The notes beneath the pieces were generated by a model. That model ran no database searches, was not told where the DNA came from, and saw only the letters and a list, made by a program, of their open reading frames with translations. The position numbers and the translations under genes were made by a program. From Okibacterium sp. HSC-33S16 (GTDB lineage: Bacteria; Actinomycetota; Actinomycetes; Actinomycetales; Microbacteriaceae): DNA of 64,000 nucleotides. The stretch is from contig NZ_JALJZZ010000001.1 of assembly GCF_024171565.1 (NCBI RefSeq), forward strand, positions 682,001-746,000. The letters run 5' to 3'. Positions 44,836 to 52,971 of the stretch are shown here, piece after piece. Position 1 is the first letter of the stretch; each line of letters starts with the position of its first letter.

Positions 44836-47800
44836 TCATCGCAGTGAACTGATGCTGCGGGCCACCGCTCGGAGGTCACGAATGCGTTTCTCGTATGTCG
44901 CCGCAAGCACGATGAGGATCACTCCACCGATTCCTGCCCACAGCCACCACGGCACCACCCCGTAGAGGTCCGAGATCCAGGGCCACAATTGGGCCAGCGC
45001 ATGGACGATGATGACAGCGGCACCGGTGACAGCGGGGGCGCTGAGTTTCAGAGCGAGCCCGGCACCGAACACCGCGAGCGAGACGAGCCCAAGCGCAACT
45101 ACCCGCCACAACTCTGTGCCGGTGAAATCGGCGAGAAGCGACGGAACCAGAAGCAGCAGCACACCAACGCCCAGGTGCGGCCAGGACCTGGCTATCGGGT
45201 CAGCAGCCAACCGAAGCGCACCCGCAGTGAGCAGCCCCGCCGCGAGGGGCACAGTGACCCACTCGAACGGGTCCGCAACCCCGGATGTTACTCCGGCTAC
45301 CGCCAGGAGAAGTGCTGAGCCGAGAGCCGTCCAGCGAATCAGCGATGACCGCAGACGCTGGCTCGAGCCGACAACGTAGAGGACCAGGCAGAAGACCACA
45401 GCAATCGTGAGGCGCCAGAGTGCGATGTTGTCGACGAGCAGTGCGACGGCGAGGGGCACCGCGACAACAACGCTGGACAGCGCCACCGCCGCGGTACCGA
45501 GCGCCCGCGGATCCTTCGCGCGAAACAGCCAGAGCAAACCGGCGACCAGCAGGGCGGCAGCAACCCCCTCGTTGTGCCATCCGTCGGGTGTCCCTCGAGC
45601 CATGAGGACCACAACGGTCGTCAGCGCCGCGCCGGCCCCTGCCACGTAGACGACAGCATCCAGTCGAGTTCCGCGGACGACGGAAGGCAGGAATGGCGCT
45701 ATCACCAGGAGGACAGCCGCAGCGGAGACGACCAGACCTCCGCGCAGCGGTTCCTCAGCTGAGGATGCAACGGCGCTGGGGATAACAGCAACCGCGAGAG
45801 CCGCGGAAAGCAGCGCACTGCGGCCGGATCCGGTCGTCACTGGGTGCCGGCGCACAAGGACGACCGCGAGAACGGCAAGAAGCAGACCAGCGACGGGCAG
45901 GGTGTAGAGCTCGATAACAGTGACATCATTGCGGGTCAACGCGACCCACAGTGCGGCGACGGCGAGGGGAAGACCTGCCCACGCAACGTGGTGGCGGGCT
46001 GTCCGCCCCTGGATCGGCCCACCCTCGCCGCTGGCGATGAGAATTACGGTGACGGCGAGCAGGAGGAGAGCCGCCCAGCCGAGTTCCGTGGCGCGTGCGG
46101 CCTGCACCGAGATCGGAACAATGGTGAGAGCAATGGATGCGTCCCAGGCGAGCCGAGCAATCTTCGCGGGGTGGACGATGCGCTGCGCCGCCGCTTCTGG
46201 GGCGTGAGGGGCTGGGTGTTCAGCGCGGAAGAGCACGAGTCCGACTGCCGCGAGGATCACGGTGAGCGCGGAGGCCACAACCGTGGTCCCGGGCTGGCCC
46301 AGCTGGTCCCATCCGACCCCGGCGGCGACCACAGCAAGAACGGGCGCAGCTGCGGCCCCGACGAAACGTTCGGGCCAGGTCGCAACCGTTCGCGGGAATT
46401 GCCAGAGGATTGCCACGCCCGCTGTCAGGGCGCAGACAGTGAGGAAAGGACCGGCATCGACAGGCACCCGTGTTGCGAGTTCGGTGACGCCGATGAGGAC
46501 GGGGACGACAGCGACACTGGCAGTGACCGCCGCCTCGGATCGGCGGGTGACGAAGGTGGTCAAGGGGACGGCGCAGAGGATCGCGAGCGCGCACAGTGCG
46601 ACGAGGAGAACCGGGCCGGCCTGGGCAGCGGTTCCCCCGGTGACCGTCTGGACCCATTCCGGCACCAGCCGCACGCTCAGTAGCAGCGACGCAACCAGCG
46701 CGGCAACGATGAATGGTGTCGTCCAGAGCGCGAACCGCGGTCGGGTCGATCTGTCGACGATCTCGCGGAATGAAATGAGAAGGGCGAGCACCGCGAGGGC
46801 GGTGAAGGGGAAGGTGACCGTATTCGTCATCCCGACCAGGAAGAGGGCGAGGGTGCTCAGCGCACTCGTTGCCGCTCCCAGGATGCGATACGGCCGATGA
46901 AGTCGCCGCGCGCCCGCGCACAGCAACCCGGAGATAGCGAGGGAAAGAAACCCGAGTGCGGTGAGCGCCGGTGTCGCGATGGCGAAAGATGCGGCGATGA
47001 GTCCGAGACTCACGGCAATGAGGGGGACCCAACCGAAACGGCGGGCCCGGTCGAGGGCCGCCAGGAGGAGCAAGGTGAGGACGGAGAAACCGAGAAGCGC
47101 GAGTGCGGCAGTCCACCGCGTGCGAATGGCCGGGCCCGTGATCTCATCGATGATGGTGAGGTCGAACGGCTGAACCCGGAGCGCGCCATCAAATCCGGAA
47201 AGCGCTATGACGACGGCGGGGATGATGGCGAGAGCGGCGACGGCGATGGGGATCGTGGTCGCGACCATCAGCAGTGTTGCGCGATCCGACACGGCGGGGA
47301 CTCGAGCGATCAGTGCGAGGAGAATCGCACCAGTCAGGGCGATGACGGCAGGCATCCACAGGGCGTCCGTGAGGTCCGGAATGCGGAGCCAGAGCGCCGG
47401 CGCCATCGTGGCGACAGCTAATCCGAGCCCCACAGCGGCGAGAACCTGCATGGCTGTTGAGTGCGTTTCGCGCGTCAGCGGCTCGGACGTGGGCTCAGCC
47501 GACGCTTCGCGAGAGCGACTCAGTGTAAATGGGGACACGACGAGGTGTGCGAACCAGATGCAAGCTACGAGGGTCAGGCCGATGACCGGTCCAACGTCCC
47601 AGCCGATGAAAGTGAACGACGCCGGCACAATGGCCAGCGCGGTCGCAACGAAACCGAATGCGCGGAACAGCTGCCGTTCGAGCGCGCCGAACGGCAGGCG
47701 TTTCCAGGCGAGGCTGACAATGCCTACCGCCGAGAGCGCTCCCCATGCCGGCACGGATCCCTCGGTATCGGTGAGGATACCCACAGTGACCGCCAGGACG

Positions 47801-48699
47801 GCGAATGGGGCGAGCACGACCGAGGACAGGCTGATCGAGCGAAGTGGAAGACCGCGGAACGCGATGGCGAGAAGAATCGCGAGAACACCGGTGGCGATGC
47901 CGGTGTAGAGCCACCCGTCGATGTTGCCGGATCCGAAGAGGTCGTTGGCACGAATGATCCACACGTCGAGCACAAGCAGCACGATCGCGAGGACCGCGAC
48001 ACCTTCGGCCGTACCAAGAAGTGTGCGTCGGTACAGCAACCAGGATGCGCCGAACACGGCGAGGCTTGCCACCGCCGTGAGAACCGATCGGACCTCGAGG
48101 CTCGCAATCAGATAGGCCAACAACACGAAGAAGGTGGCCATGATCGATACGAGGATGACGCCGACGGTCAGCATCAGGATCTGGATACCCGATCGCCGAG
48201 GTCGCCCCGGGTCGGGCGGCACGCTGCCGATCACCGGTGGGGGAGTGCCCGTCGCTTGCGGGTACCAGGCGCTGAGGGGCGCGGCCTGGGGAAGAGGGTG
48301 GCTCATCCCCGGCGGTTGGGGAATCGGAACGGACGGGGCCTGCGGCACAGGGACCTGGGGCGCAGCCCAAGCTGCCTGGGCGTGGGCCGCTCGTTCGGCC
48401 TGCTGAGCACGCATCTGGCCCATTAACTGCTGCCGGCGACTCTCGGCGGCGACGATGGTCTTGCCGGTCTCGAAGACCTCGGTCGCTTCGGCGCCCGAGA
48501 GATCGAGTCCGCACTGGGTACAGACGGGACCGGTGATTCCAGGAGCGTTGCGGAAGGACGCCGCGCTCAGCGGTGCGAAACATGACGGGCATCGGGTGCT
48601 GTCGGTGAGGAAGTCAGCGCGCAAGGGCCACCGGACCGCGTCGTTCGGCGTGACGGCGGGACGTGCAGACGGCGGTGGGGAGCCCGGAGTCAGAGACAT
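44836..48699 (-). CDS. Very large multi-spanning membrane protein with N-terminal zinc ribbon
   Basis: A 1,287-residue protein. The N-terminus has a four-cysteine zinc ribbon (Cys37, Cys40, Cys60, Cys63), then a short charged helix and a Pro/Gln-rich linker (about 105-170). From about residue 170 to the end it is almost entirely hydrophobic with many short polar breaks, probably more than thirty membrane helices, ending in a short basic tail. There are no transporter, kinase or glycosyltransferase motifs I can recognise. CACAAT lies six bases before ATG 48699. The long opposite-strand frames inside it are shadows of its codon bias. It converges on the two-component pair. Function unknown. Confidence 0.85.
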   Translation of the reverse strand: MSLTPGSPPPSARPAVTPNDAVRWPLRADFLTDSTRCPSCFAPLSAASFRNAPGITGPVCTQCGLDLSGAEATEVFETGKTIVAAESRRQQLMGQMRAQQAERAAHAQAAWAAPQVPVPQAPSVPIPQPPGMSHPLPQAAPLSAWYPQATGTPPPVIGSVPPDPGRPRRSGIQILMLTVGVILVSIMATFFVLLAYLIASLEVRSVLTAVASLAVFGASWLLYRRTLLGTAEGVAVLAIVLLVLDVWIIRANDLFGSGNIDGWLYTGIATGVLAILLAIAFRGLPLRSISLSSVVLAPFAVLAVTVGILTDTEGSVPAWGALSAVGIVSLAWKRLPFGALERQLFRAFGFVATALAIVPASFTFIGWDVGPVIGLTLVACIWFAHLVVSPFTLSRSREASAEPTSEPLTRETHSTAMQVLAAVGLGLAVATMAPALWLRIPDLTDALWMPAVIALTGAILLALIARVPAVSDRATLLMVATTIPIAVAALAIIPAVVIALSGFDGALRVQPFDLTIIDEITGPAIRTRWTAALALLGFSVLTLLLLAALDRARRFGWVPLIAVSLGLIAASFAIATPALTALGFLSLAISGLLCAGARRLHRPYRILGAATSALSTLALFLVGMTNTVTFPFTALAVLALLISFREIVDRSTRPRFALWTTPFIVAALVASLLLSVRLVPEWVQTVTGGTAAQAGPVLLVALCALAILCAVPLTTFVTRRSEAAVTASVAVVPVLIGVTELATRVPVDAGPFLTVCALTAGVAILWQFPRTVATWPERFVGAAAAPVLAVVAAGVGWDQLGQPGTTVVASALTVILAAVGLVLFRAEHPAPHAPEAAAQRIVHPAKIARLAWDASIALTIVPISVQAARATELGWAALLLLAVTVILIASGEGGPIQGRTARHHVAWAGLPLAVAALWVALTRNDVTVIELYTLPVAGLLLAVLAVVLVRRHPVTTGSGRSALLSAALAVAVIPSAVASSAEEPLRGGLVVSAAAVLLVIAPFLPSVVRGTRLDAVVYVAGAGAALTTVVVLMARGTPDGWHNEGVAAALLVAGLLWLFRAKDPRALGTAAVALSSVVVAVPLAVALLVDNIALWRLTIAVVFCLVLYVVGSSQRLRSSLIRWTALGSALLLAVAGVTSGVADPFEWVTVPLAAGLLTAGALRLAADPIARSWPHLGVGVLLLLVPSLLADFTGTELWRVVALGLVSLAVFGAGLALKLSAPAVTGAAVIIVHALAQLWPWISDLYGVVPWWLWAGIGGVILIVLAATYEKRIRDLRAVARSISSLR

Positions 48700-48705
48700 G
48701 GCCCG

Positions 48706-48711
48706 ATTGTG
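48706..48711 (-). promoter_or_regulatory. -10 element CACAAT of the large membrane protein
   Basis: Minus-strand CACAAT, six bases, then ATG 48699; leaderless arrangement. Confidence 0.45.
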
Positions 48712-48787
48712 ACAGAGGTTGTCTCACTGCGGGTAGTTGCTCGAATGCGGTGGAGAACGTGGCTCCTGTGGAGGGAAGTGAGCGCGA

Positions 48788-48793
48788 TAGGGT
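48788..48793 (+). promoter_or_regulatory. -10 element TAGGGT
   Basis: TAGGGT, six bases, ATG at 48800 of the carbonic anhydrase gene. Confidence 0.5.
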
Positions 48794-48799
48794 GACGAC

Positions 48800-49348
48800 A
48801 TGATGAAGCACGACGGCGCAACGATTCTTCCGCTCACCGGACTCGATGGGCCGGTGCTGGATGAGAGCGCGTTTGTGGCGCCGGGAGCGCGCATTATTGG
48901 CAACGTCACCCTTCGGGCGAATTCGAGTGTCTGGTACAACGCCGTTCTCCGTGGAGACTCATCGTCCATCGAACTGGGCGAAGGCAGCAACATCCAGGAC
49001 GGCGTCGCCGTGCATGTCGATGCAGCCTCGCCCGTGGTGATTGGACAAGGCGTTTCTGTCGGTCACAATGCTGTTGTGCACGGCTGCACGATCGGCAACA
49101 CCGTTTTGGTTGGCATGGGCGCGGTCATTCTCAGTGGCGCCGTGATCGGCGATGAATGTTTGATCGCCGGGGGAGCAGTGGTGCTGTCCGGTGCGGAGAT
49201 TCCGCCACGTTCGCTCGTCGCGGGAGTGCCGGGGAAAGTCCGTCGTGAGCTGACCGACGACGAGATTGATGGCATCCGCCACAATGCTGAGATCTACCTC
49301 GAGCACTCGCGGCACCATGCGGAATCGTTGGGCGAAGGTTTTGCCTAG
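48800..49348 (+). CDS. Gamma-class carbonic anhydrase family protein
   Basis: A left-handed beta-helix protein of 182 residues built from hexapeptide repeats, forming a trimer with metal sites between subunits. The three metal-binding histidines are His72 (VAVHVD), His89 (SVGHNA) and His94 (VVHGC). Arg and Asp in VLRGDSS (about 50-54) and Gln in NIQDG are the usual conserved residues. Many family members have weak or no measured carbonic anhydrase activity, so the true reaction is open. Its TAG shares CTAG with the convergent small gene. Confidence 0.92.
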   Translation: MMKHDGATILPLTGLDGPVLDESAFVAPGARIIGNVTLRANSSVWYNAVLRGDSSSIELGEGSNIQDGVAVHVDAASPVVIGQGVSVGHNAVVHGCTIGNTVLVGMGAVILSGAVIGDECLIAGGAVVLSGAEIPPRSLVAGVPGKVRRELTDDEIDGIRHNAEIYLEHSRHHAESLGEGFA

Positions 49349-49530
49349 GCCGACCCGTTCTTCTTGTTCCACCGCTTATGAGCGGCCATTCCTGTGCCGA
49401 GGCACAGCGCGGCGCCGGTCATGAGCATGACCCCTGCGCCGAAACGACCGGTGCCGAGCGCAAGGCCAGCGAGAACGAACAGCACAACTCCGACGGTCGA
49501 CCAGATCGCGTACGGGCGGAGCAACTTCAC
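49345..49530 (-). CDS. Small membrane protein, 61 residues
   Basis: The 61-residue product has two hydrophobic segments (about 8-25 and 29-48) and a basic C-terminus (HKRWNKKNG). The start is GTG at 49530. It ends exactly on the stop of the convergent carbonic anhydrase gene (CTAG overlap) and begins about 40 bases after the tRNA-Gly on the same strand, so it could be co-transcribed with it. No function can be assigned. Confidence 0.6.
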   Translation of the reverse strand: MKLLRPYAIWSTVGVVLFVLAGLALGTGRFGAGVMLMTGAALCLGTGMAAHKRWNKKNGSA

Positions 49531-49568
49531 GGGCTTCGCCTTCGACTGGCCGGAGCATGAGGGAAAAC

Positions 49569-49642
49569 TGGAGGGGCTGACGAGAATCGAACTCGCATCA
49601 TCTGTTTGGAAGACAGAGGCTTTACCACTAAGCTACAGCCCC
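49569..49642 (-). tRNA. tRNA-Gly (TCC)
   Basis: Minus-strand cloverleaf. The acceptor pairs GGGGCTG with CAGCCCC, the D arm is AGCTTAGTGGTAAAGC, the anticodon stem-loop CTGTCTTCCAAACAG gives TCC, and the T arm contains GTTCGAT. The discriminator is U and CCA is encoded at 49569-49571. Confidence 0.96.
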
Positions 49643-49829
49643 GAATCCTGACGTTATGCCGGGATAGATTTTTCAATTGTGGGCCAGCGAACCGGCACTC
49701 GAATATCGTAGTACACGTTTGAGGGTGGTTTGTGCACGCACGTCGTGCGCAGGTTTGGTCGGCGTCCGTGCATTAGACTGTCCGAGGCCTTCCACACCGA
49801 TGCCTGTCATCTCCGTGAATTGTCCACCA
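49643..49829 (+). other. Intergenic region between divergent tRNA genes
   Basis: No gene seen. It must hold the tRNA-Gly promoter (minus) and the tRNA-Pro promoter (plus). TAGACT at 49774-49779 is the best plus-strand -10 candidate. Confidence 0.35.
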
Positions 49830-49845
49830 CCGGTATTTATACCGG
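49830..49845 (+). repeat. Inverted repeat overlapping the tRNA-Pro 5' end
   Basis: CCGGTAT-TT-ATACCGG, 7-base arms around TT. Its last three bases are the first bases of tRNA-Pro. It could form a competing hairpin in the precursor or mark a processing site. Confidence 0.35.
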
Positions 49846-49916
49846 GGCGTAGCTCAGCTTGGTAGAGCGCCCGGTTTGGGACCGGGAGGTCGCAGGTTCG
49901 AATCCTGTCGCCCCGA
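49843..49916 (+). tRNA. tRNA-Pro (TGG)
   Basis: Cloverleaf: acceptor CGGGGCG with CGCCCCG, D arm AGCTCAGCTTGGTAGAGC, anticodon stem CCCGG-TTTGGGA-CCGGG giving TGG, T arm GCAGG-TTCGAAT-CCTGT, discriminator A. CCA is not encoded. Confidence 0.96.
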
Positions 49917-49972
49917 CAATCCGAAACTCCTCAGATCGAGGAAAAATCCACAACACAGGAGAACACACCAAC

Positions 49973-51325
49973 GTGAAATCCACGGTCGAACAGCTCAGCC
50001 CCACCCGCGTCAAGGTCGCCATCTCGGTGACGCCCGAAGACCTGAAGCCGAGCATCACCCACGCCTACGGCCACATCGCCGAGCAGGTCAACATTCCCGG
50101 ATTCCGCAAGGGCAAGGTTCCGCCGGCGATCATCGACCAGCGCATGGGCAAGGGCGCCGTTCTCGAGCACGCGGTCAACGAAGGCCTCGACGGCTTCTAC
50201 CGTGCTGCGATCGAAGAGCACGGCATCCGCACCCTGGGTCGCCCCGAGGCAGACATCGTCGAGTGGCCGAGCGACAAGGACTTCTCCGGAGACCTTCAGC
50301 TCGCGATCGAGGTAGACGTTCGTCCCGAGATCACGCTTCCCGCCTACGACGACATCACCATTGAGGTCGCTGAGGCCGAGGTCACCGACAAGGACGTCGA
50401 AGAAGAACTCGACAAGCTCCGCACCCGTTTCGGCACGCTCGTCACGGTTGACCGCCCAGCAGCCACGGGTGATTTCGTGCAGATTGACCTCGTTGCCACC
50501 ATCAACGGTGAAGAGGTCGACACCGCGTCCGGTATCTCCTACGAGGTCGGCTCCGGCGACCTCATCGAGGGCATCGACGAAGCTCTCGAGTCGCTCACCG
50601 CCGGTGAAGTCACCACGTTCAGCGCACCGCTGCTCGGCGGAGACCACGAGGGTGAGAACGCTGAGATCACCGTCACCGTTGGCGCCGTCAAGGAGCGCGA
50701 GCTTCCGAAGGCCGACGACGACTTCGCTCAGATCGCCAGCGAGTTCGACACCATCGCTGAGCTGACCGAAAGCCTCAAGGAGCAGGCCGCCCGCTCGAAG
50801 GCATTCGGCCAGGGCACCGAGGCTCGCACCAAGCTGCTCGAGAAGCTCGTTGAGCTCGTCGAGATCCCCGTTCCCGAGAAGCTCGTTGAGGACGAGGTGC
50901 ACCGTCACCTCGAGGGCGAAGGCCGCCTCGAAGACGACGAGCACCGCGCAGAGGTCAAGACCTCGAGCGAAGCGACATTCAAGCAGCAGCTCCTCCTCGA
51001 CACCATCGCCGAGGCCGAGAAGGTTCAGGTCAGCCAGGACGAGCTCACCCAGTACCTCATCCAGGGTGCAGCCCAGTACGGCATGGAGCCGGGCGAGTTC
51101 ATCAAGGTCCTCGACGAGAACCAGCAGATCCCTGCCATGGTCGGAGAGGTTGCCCGCAACAAGGCCCTCGCCGTTGTTCTCGGCAAGGCCAAGGTTGTTG
51201 ACACGGCTGGAAACGCCGTTGACCTCTCGGGATTCATCCCCACCGACGACGACGCAGACGCAGCGGCTGACGACGCTGAGGCAGACGCCGCCGTCGACGC
51301 CGATGAGGCATCGACCGAAAAGTAA
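49973..51325 (+). CDS. tig: Trigger factor
   Basis: A ribosome-bound chaperone and peptidyl-prolyl isomerase of 450 residues. The N-terminal ribosome-binding domain has the signature [10 protein letters not shown] (about residues 41-50). The FKBP-type domain spans about 160-245, and a C-terminal helical arm domain follows. The tail is strongly acidic (repeated Asp, Glu and Ala from residue 420). GTG 49973 follows AGGAGAA. It lies 56 bases after tRNA-Pro with no terminator or clear promoter between, and just upstream of the clp genes, as in many actinobacteria. Confidence 0.96.
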   Translation: MKSTVEQLSPTRVKVAISVTPEDLKPSITHAYGHIAEQVNIPGFRKGKVPPAIIDQRMGKGAVLEHAVNEGLDGFYRAAIEEHGIRTLGRPEADIVEWPSDKDFSGDLQLAIEVDVRPEITLPAYDDITIEVAEAEVTDKDVEEELDKLRTRFGTLVTVDRPAATGDFVQIDLVATINGEEVDTASGISYEVGSGDLIEGIDEALESLTAGEVTTFSAPLLGGDHEGENAEITVTVGAVKERELPKADDDFAQIASEFDTIAELTESLKEQAARSKAFGQGTEARTKLLEKLVELVEIPVPEKLVEDEVHRHLEGEGRLEDDEHRAEVKTSSEATFKQQLLLDTIAEAEKVQVSQDELTQYLIQGAAQYGMEPGEFIKVLDENQQIPAMVGEVARNKALAVVLGKAKVVDTAGNAVDLSGFIPTDDDADAAADDAEADAAVDADEASTEK

Positions 51326-51335
51326 GCACAACGAT

Positions 51336-51378
51336 AACGACGGATGCCCCGGAAAATTTTTCCGGGGCATCCGTCGTT
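51336..51378 (+). terminator. Terminator after tig
   Basis: A nearly loopless inverted repeat with 21-base arms around one central base, reading AACGACGGATGCCCCGG, then A4/T5 in the centre, then the complement. It starts 10 bases after the tig stop. A GC-rich stem with an AT apex; only a short T-rich run follows. Confidence 0.8.
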
Positions 51379-51450
51379 TCATCGTCCTGCATGTTGGTGA
51401 CGGCAGGACGAGCGCCGGCACGCGATATCTGCCCACGGCGAACAGGGCCC

Positions 51451-51463
51451 GAACCGGCGGTTC
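51451..51463 (+). promoter_or_regulatory. Palindrome GAACCG-G-CGGTTC upstream of clpP1
   Basis: A perfect 13-base palindrome ending eight bases before a TAGATT -10 (51472-51477). This is a place where an activator or repressor of clpP1P2 could bind. It does not match the ClgR consensus well. Confidence 0.35.
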
Positions 51464-51471
51464 ACCTCCGA

Positions 51472-51477
51472 TAGATT
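51472..51477 (+). promoter_or_regulatory. -10 element TAGATT of clpP1P2
   Basis: TAGATT 39 bases before the ATG at 51511, giving a leader of about 27 bases with GGAG at 51501-51504. Confidence 0.45.
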
Positions 51478-51510
51478 CGTTTACACGCAACAACTGAAAT
51501 GGAGCGCGAC

Positions 51511-52098
51511 ATGGCCGAACTGGCACTGCCGAACAGTGTTTTTGACCGACTGCTGAAGGATCGCATCATCTGGCTCGGCGCAGAAGTACGCGATGAGAAC
51601 GCCAACGAGATCGCCGCGAAGCTGTTGCTGCTTGCGGCTGAAGACTCCAAGCGCGACATCTACCTCTACATCAACTCTCCGGGCGGTTCGATCACCGCAG
51701 GCATGGCGATCTACGACACCATGCAGTTCGTACCGAACGACATCGTCACCGTTGGAATCGGAATGGCCGCATCGATGGGCCAGCTGCTCCTGACGGCAGG
51801 AACCAAGGGCAAGCGGTACATCACCCCCAACGCGCGCGTGCTTCTGCACCAGCCGCACGGTGGATTTGGTGGAACCGCGAGCGACATCCAGACCCAGGCT
51901 CAGCTCATCCTCGACATGAAGAAGCGCCTCGCTGAGATCACCGCTGCGCAGACCGGCAAGACTGTTGAGCAGATCAACGCCGATGGTGACCGCGACCGCT
52001 GGTTCACCGCACAGGAAGCCCTGGAATACGGATTCGTCGATCACATTCGTGAATCCGCAACGGACGTCGCCGGTGGCGGCGGCACTGACGCGAGCTAA
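51511..52098 (+). CDS. clpP1: ATP-dependent Clp protease proteolytic subunit, ClpP1
   Basis: A serine protease subunit that forms a tetradecameric barrel with ClpP2 and is fed by ClpX or ClpC. Catalytic residues: Ser88 in GMAASMGQ, His113 in LLHQPHGG, Asp162 in RDRWF. 195 residues. The ATG at 51511 is used because GGAG lies six bases upstream; ATG 51499 is in frame but without a site. Two different clpP genes in tandem is the actinobacterial arrangement. Confidence 0.96.
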   Translation: MAELALPNSVFDRLLKDRIIWLGAEVRDENANEIAAKLLLLAAEDSKRDIYLYINSPGGSITAGMAIYDTMQFVPNDIVTVGIGMAASMGQLLLTAGTKGKRYITPNARVLLHQPHGGFGGTASDIQTQAQLILDMKKRLAEITAAQTGKTVEQINADGDRDRWFTAQEALEYGFVDHIRESATDVAGGGGTDAS

Positions 52099-52125
52099 GC
52101 GCTGAGAGACAGAAGGAAAAGAATT

Positions 52126-52809
52126 ATGGAAACCCCTACATTCCGCGCAGCAGGCAACCTCCCGCAGGCCGCAGCGGCGATGCCGAACTCTCGCTACATC
52201 CTCCCCAGCTTCGAGGAGCGGACGGCATACGGCTACAAGCGCCAGGACCCGTACGCGAAGCTCTTCGAGGACCGGATCATCTTCCTCGGTGTGCAGATCG
52301 ATGACGCATCTGCTGACGACGTGATGGCGCAGCTGCTCGTTCTCGAGAGCATGGACCCTGACCGCGACATCGTCATGTACATCAACTCGCCCGGTGGTTC
52401 GTTCACGGCCATGACGGCGATCTTCGACACCATGCAGTACATCCGGCCGCACATCCAGACCGTCGTGCTCGGCCAGGCGGCATCCGCTGCTGCAGTGCTC
52501 ACCGCGGCTGGAACTCCCGGCAAGCGGCTTGCACTGCCCAACGCCCGGATCCTCATCCACCAGCCCGCCGTCGGTCAGGCCGGACAGGGACAGGCGTCGG
52601 ACATCGAGATCCAGGCAGCGGAAATCCTCCGTATGCGTGTGTGGCTTGAGGAGACGCTGTCTGCCCTGTCGAACCGCTCCGTGGAGCAGGTCAACAAGGA
52701 CATCGATCGCGACAAGATCCTCTCGGCAGCCGAGGCACTCGAGTACGGCCTCATCGACCAGGTGCTCACCAGCCGCAAGAGCCTTCCGGCTCTGGTCAAG
52801 GGCGCCTAA
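52126..52809 (+). CDS. clpP2: ATP-dependent Clp protease proteolytic subunit, ClpP2
   Basis: The second ClpP subunit, 227 residues, with an N-terminal propeptide-like stretch of about 20-30 residues rich in Ala and Pro before SRYILPSF. Catalytic Ser120 in LGQAASAAA, His145 in LIHQP and Asp196 in DRDKIL. It differs from ClpP1 in the LGQAAS pocket and longer N-terminus, as expected for the mixed ClpP1P2 barrel. It starts 27 bases after clpP1 with its own AAGGAAAAG site. Confidence 0.96.
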   Translation: METPTFRAAGNLPQAAAAMPNSRYILPSFEERTAYGYKRQDPYAKLFEDRIIFLGVQIDDASADDVMAQLLVLESMDPDRDIVMYINSPGGSFTAMTAIFDTMQYIRPHIQTVVLGQAASAAAVLTAAGTPGKRLALPNARILIHQPAVGQAGQGQASDIEIQAAEILRMRVWLEETLSALSNRSVEQVNKDIDRDKILSAAEALEYGLIDQVLTSRKSLPALVKGA

Positions 52810-52824
52810 GCACCACGATTTATT

Positions 52825-52857
52825 GATGGGACTCGAGACACGCTCTCGGGTCCCATC
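52825..52857 (+). terminator. Terminator after clpP2
   Basis: A 13-pair stem with one G-U (GATGGGACTCGAG with CTCGGGTCCCATC) and a 7-base loop, then GTTAATTT. It separates clpP1P2 from clpX. Confidence 0.75.
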
Positions 52858-52863
52858 GTTAAT

Positions 52864-52878
52864 TTCGCGCTACGCGAA
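52864..52878 (+). promoter_or_regulatory. ClgR-like palindrome TTCGC-N5-GCGAA upstream of clpX
   Basis: TTCGC-GCTAC-GCGAA is a perfect palindrome around the central bases and fits the published ClgR operator form (GTTCGC-N5-GCG). It lies 54 bases before the probable -10 (TAGGCT, 52932-52937) of clpX. ClgR activates clp genes in Streptomyces and Corynebacterium; the clgR gene itself is not in this window. Confidence 0.5.
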
Positions 52879-52931
52879 GGCGATTGTGTCCTACCGCGCG
52901 CCGGATACGCCCCGATGTCGCATGTTCGGGT

Positions 52932-52937
52932 TAGGCT
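52932..52937 (+). promoter_or_regulatory. -10 element TAGGCT of clpX
   Basis: TAGGCT 40 bases before the clpX ATG; the leader of about 28 bases contains AGGAG. Confidence 0.45.
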
Positions 52938-52971
52938 CAAGTAGCGGATAGCCAGAAGAGGAGAAAAACTG

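Noticed and set aside
45844-48426. Long plus-strand open frames opposite the large membrane protein
   Set aside because: Their products are charged, low-complexity chains of the kind produced by the complement of hydrophobic codons. They have no promoter or ribosome-binding site, whereas the minus-strand frame has a -10 element and a zinc ribbon.
49859-49972. N-terminal extension of the tig frame
   Set aside because: It translates tRNA-Pro and the leader; the GTG at 49973 has a good ribosome-binding site.
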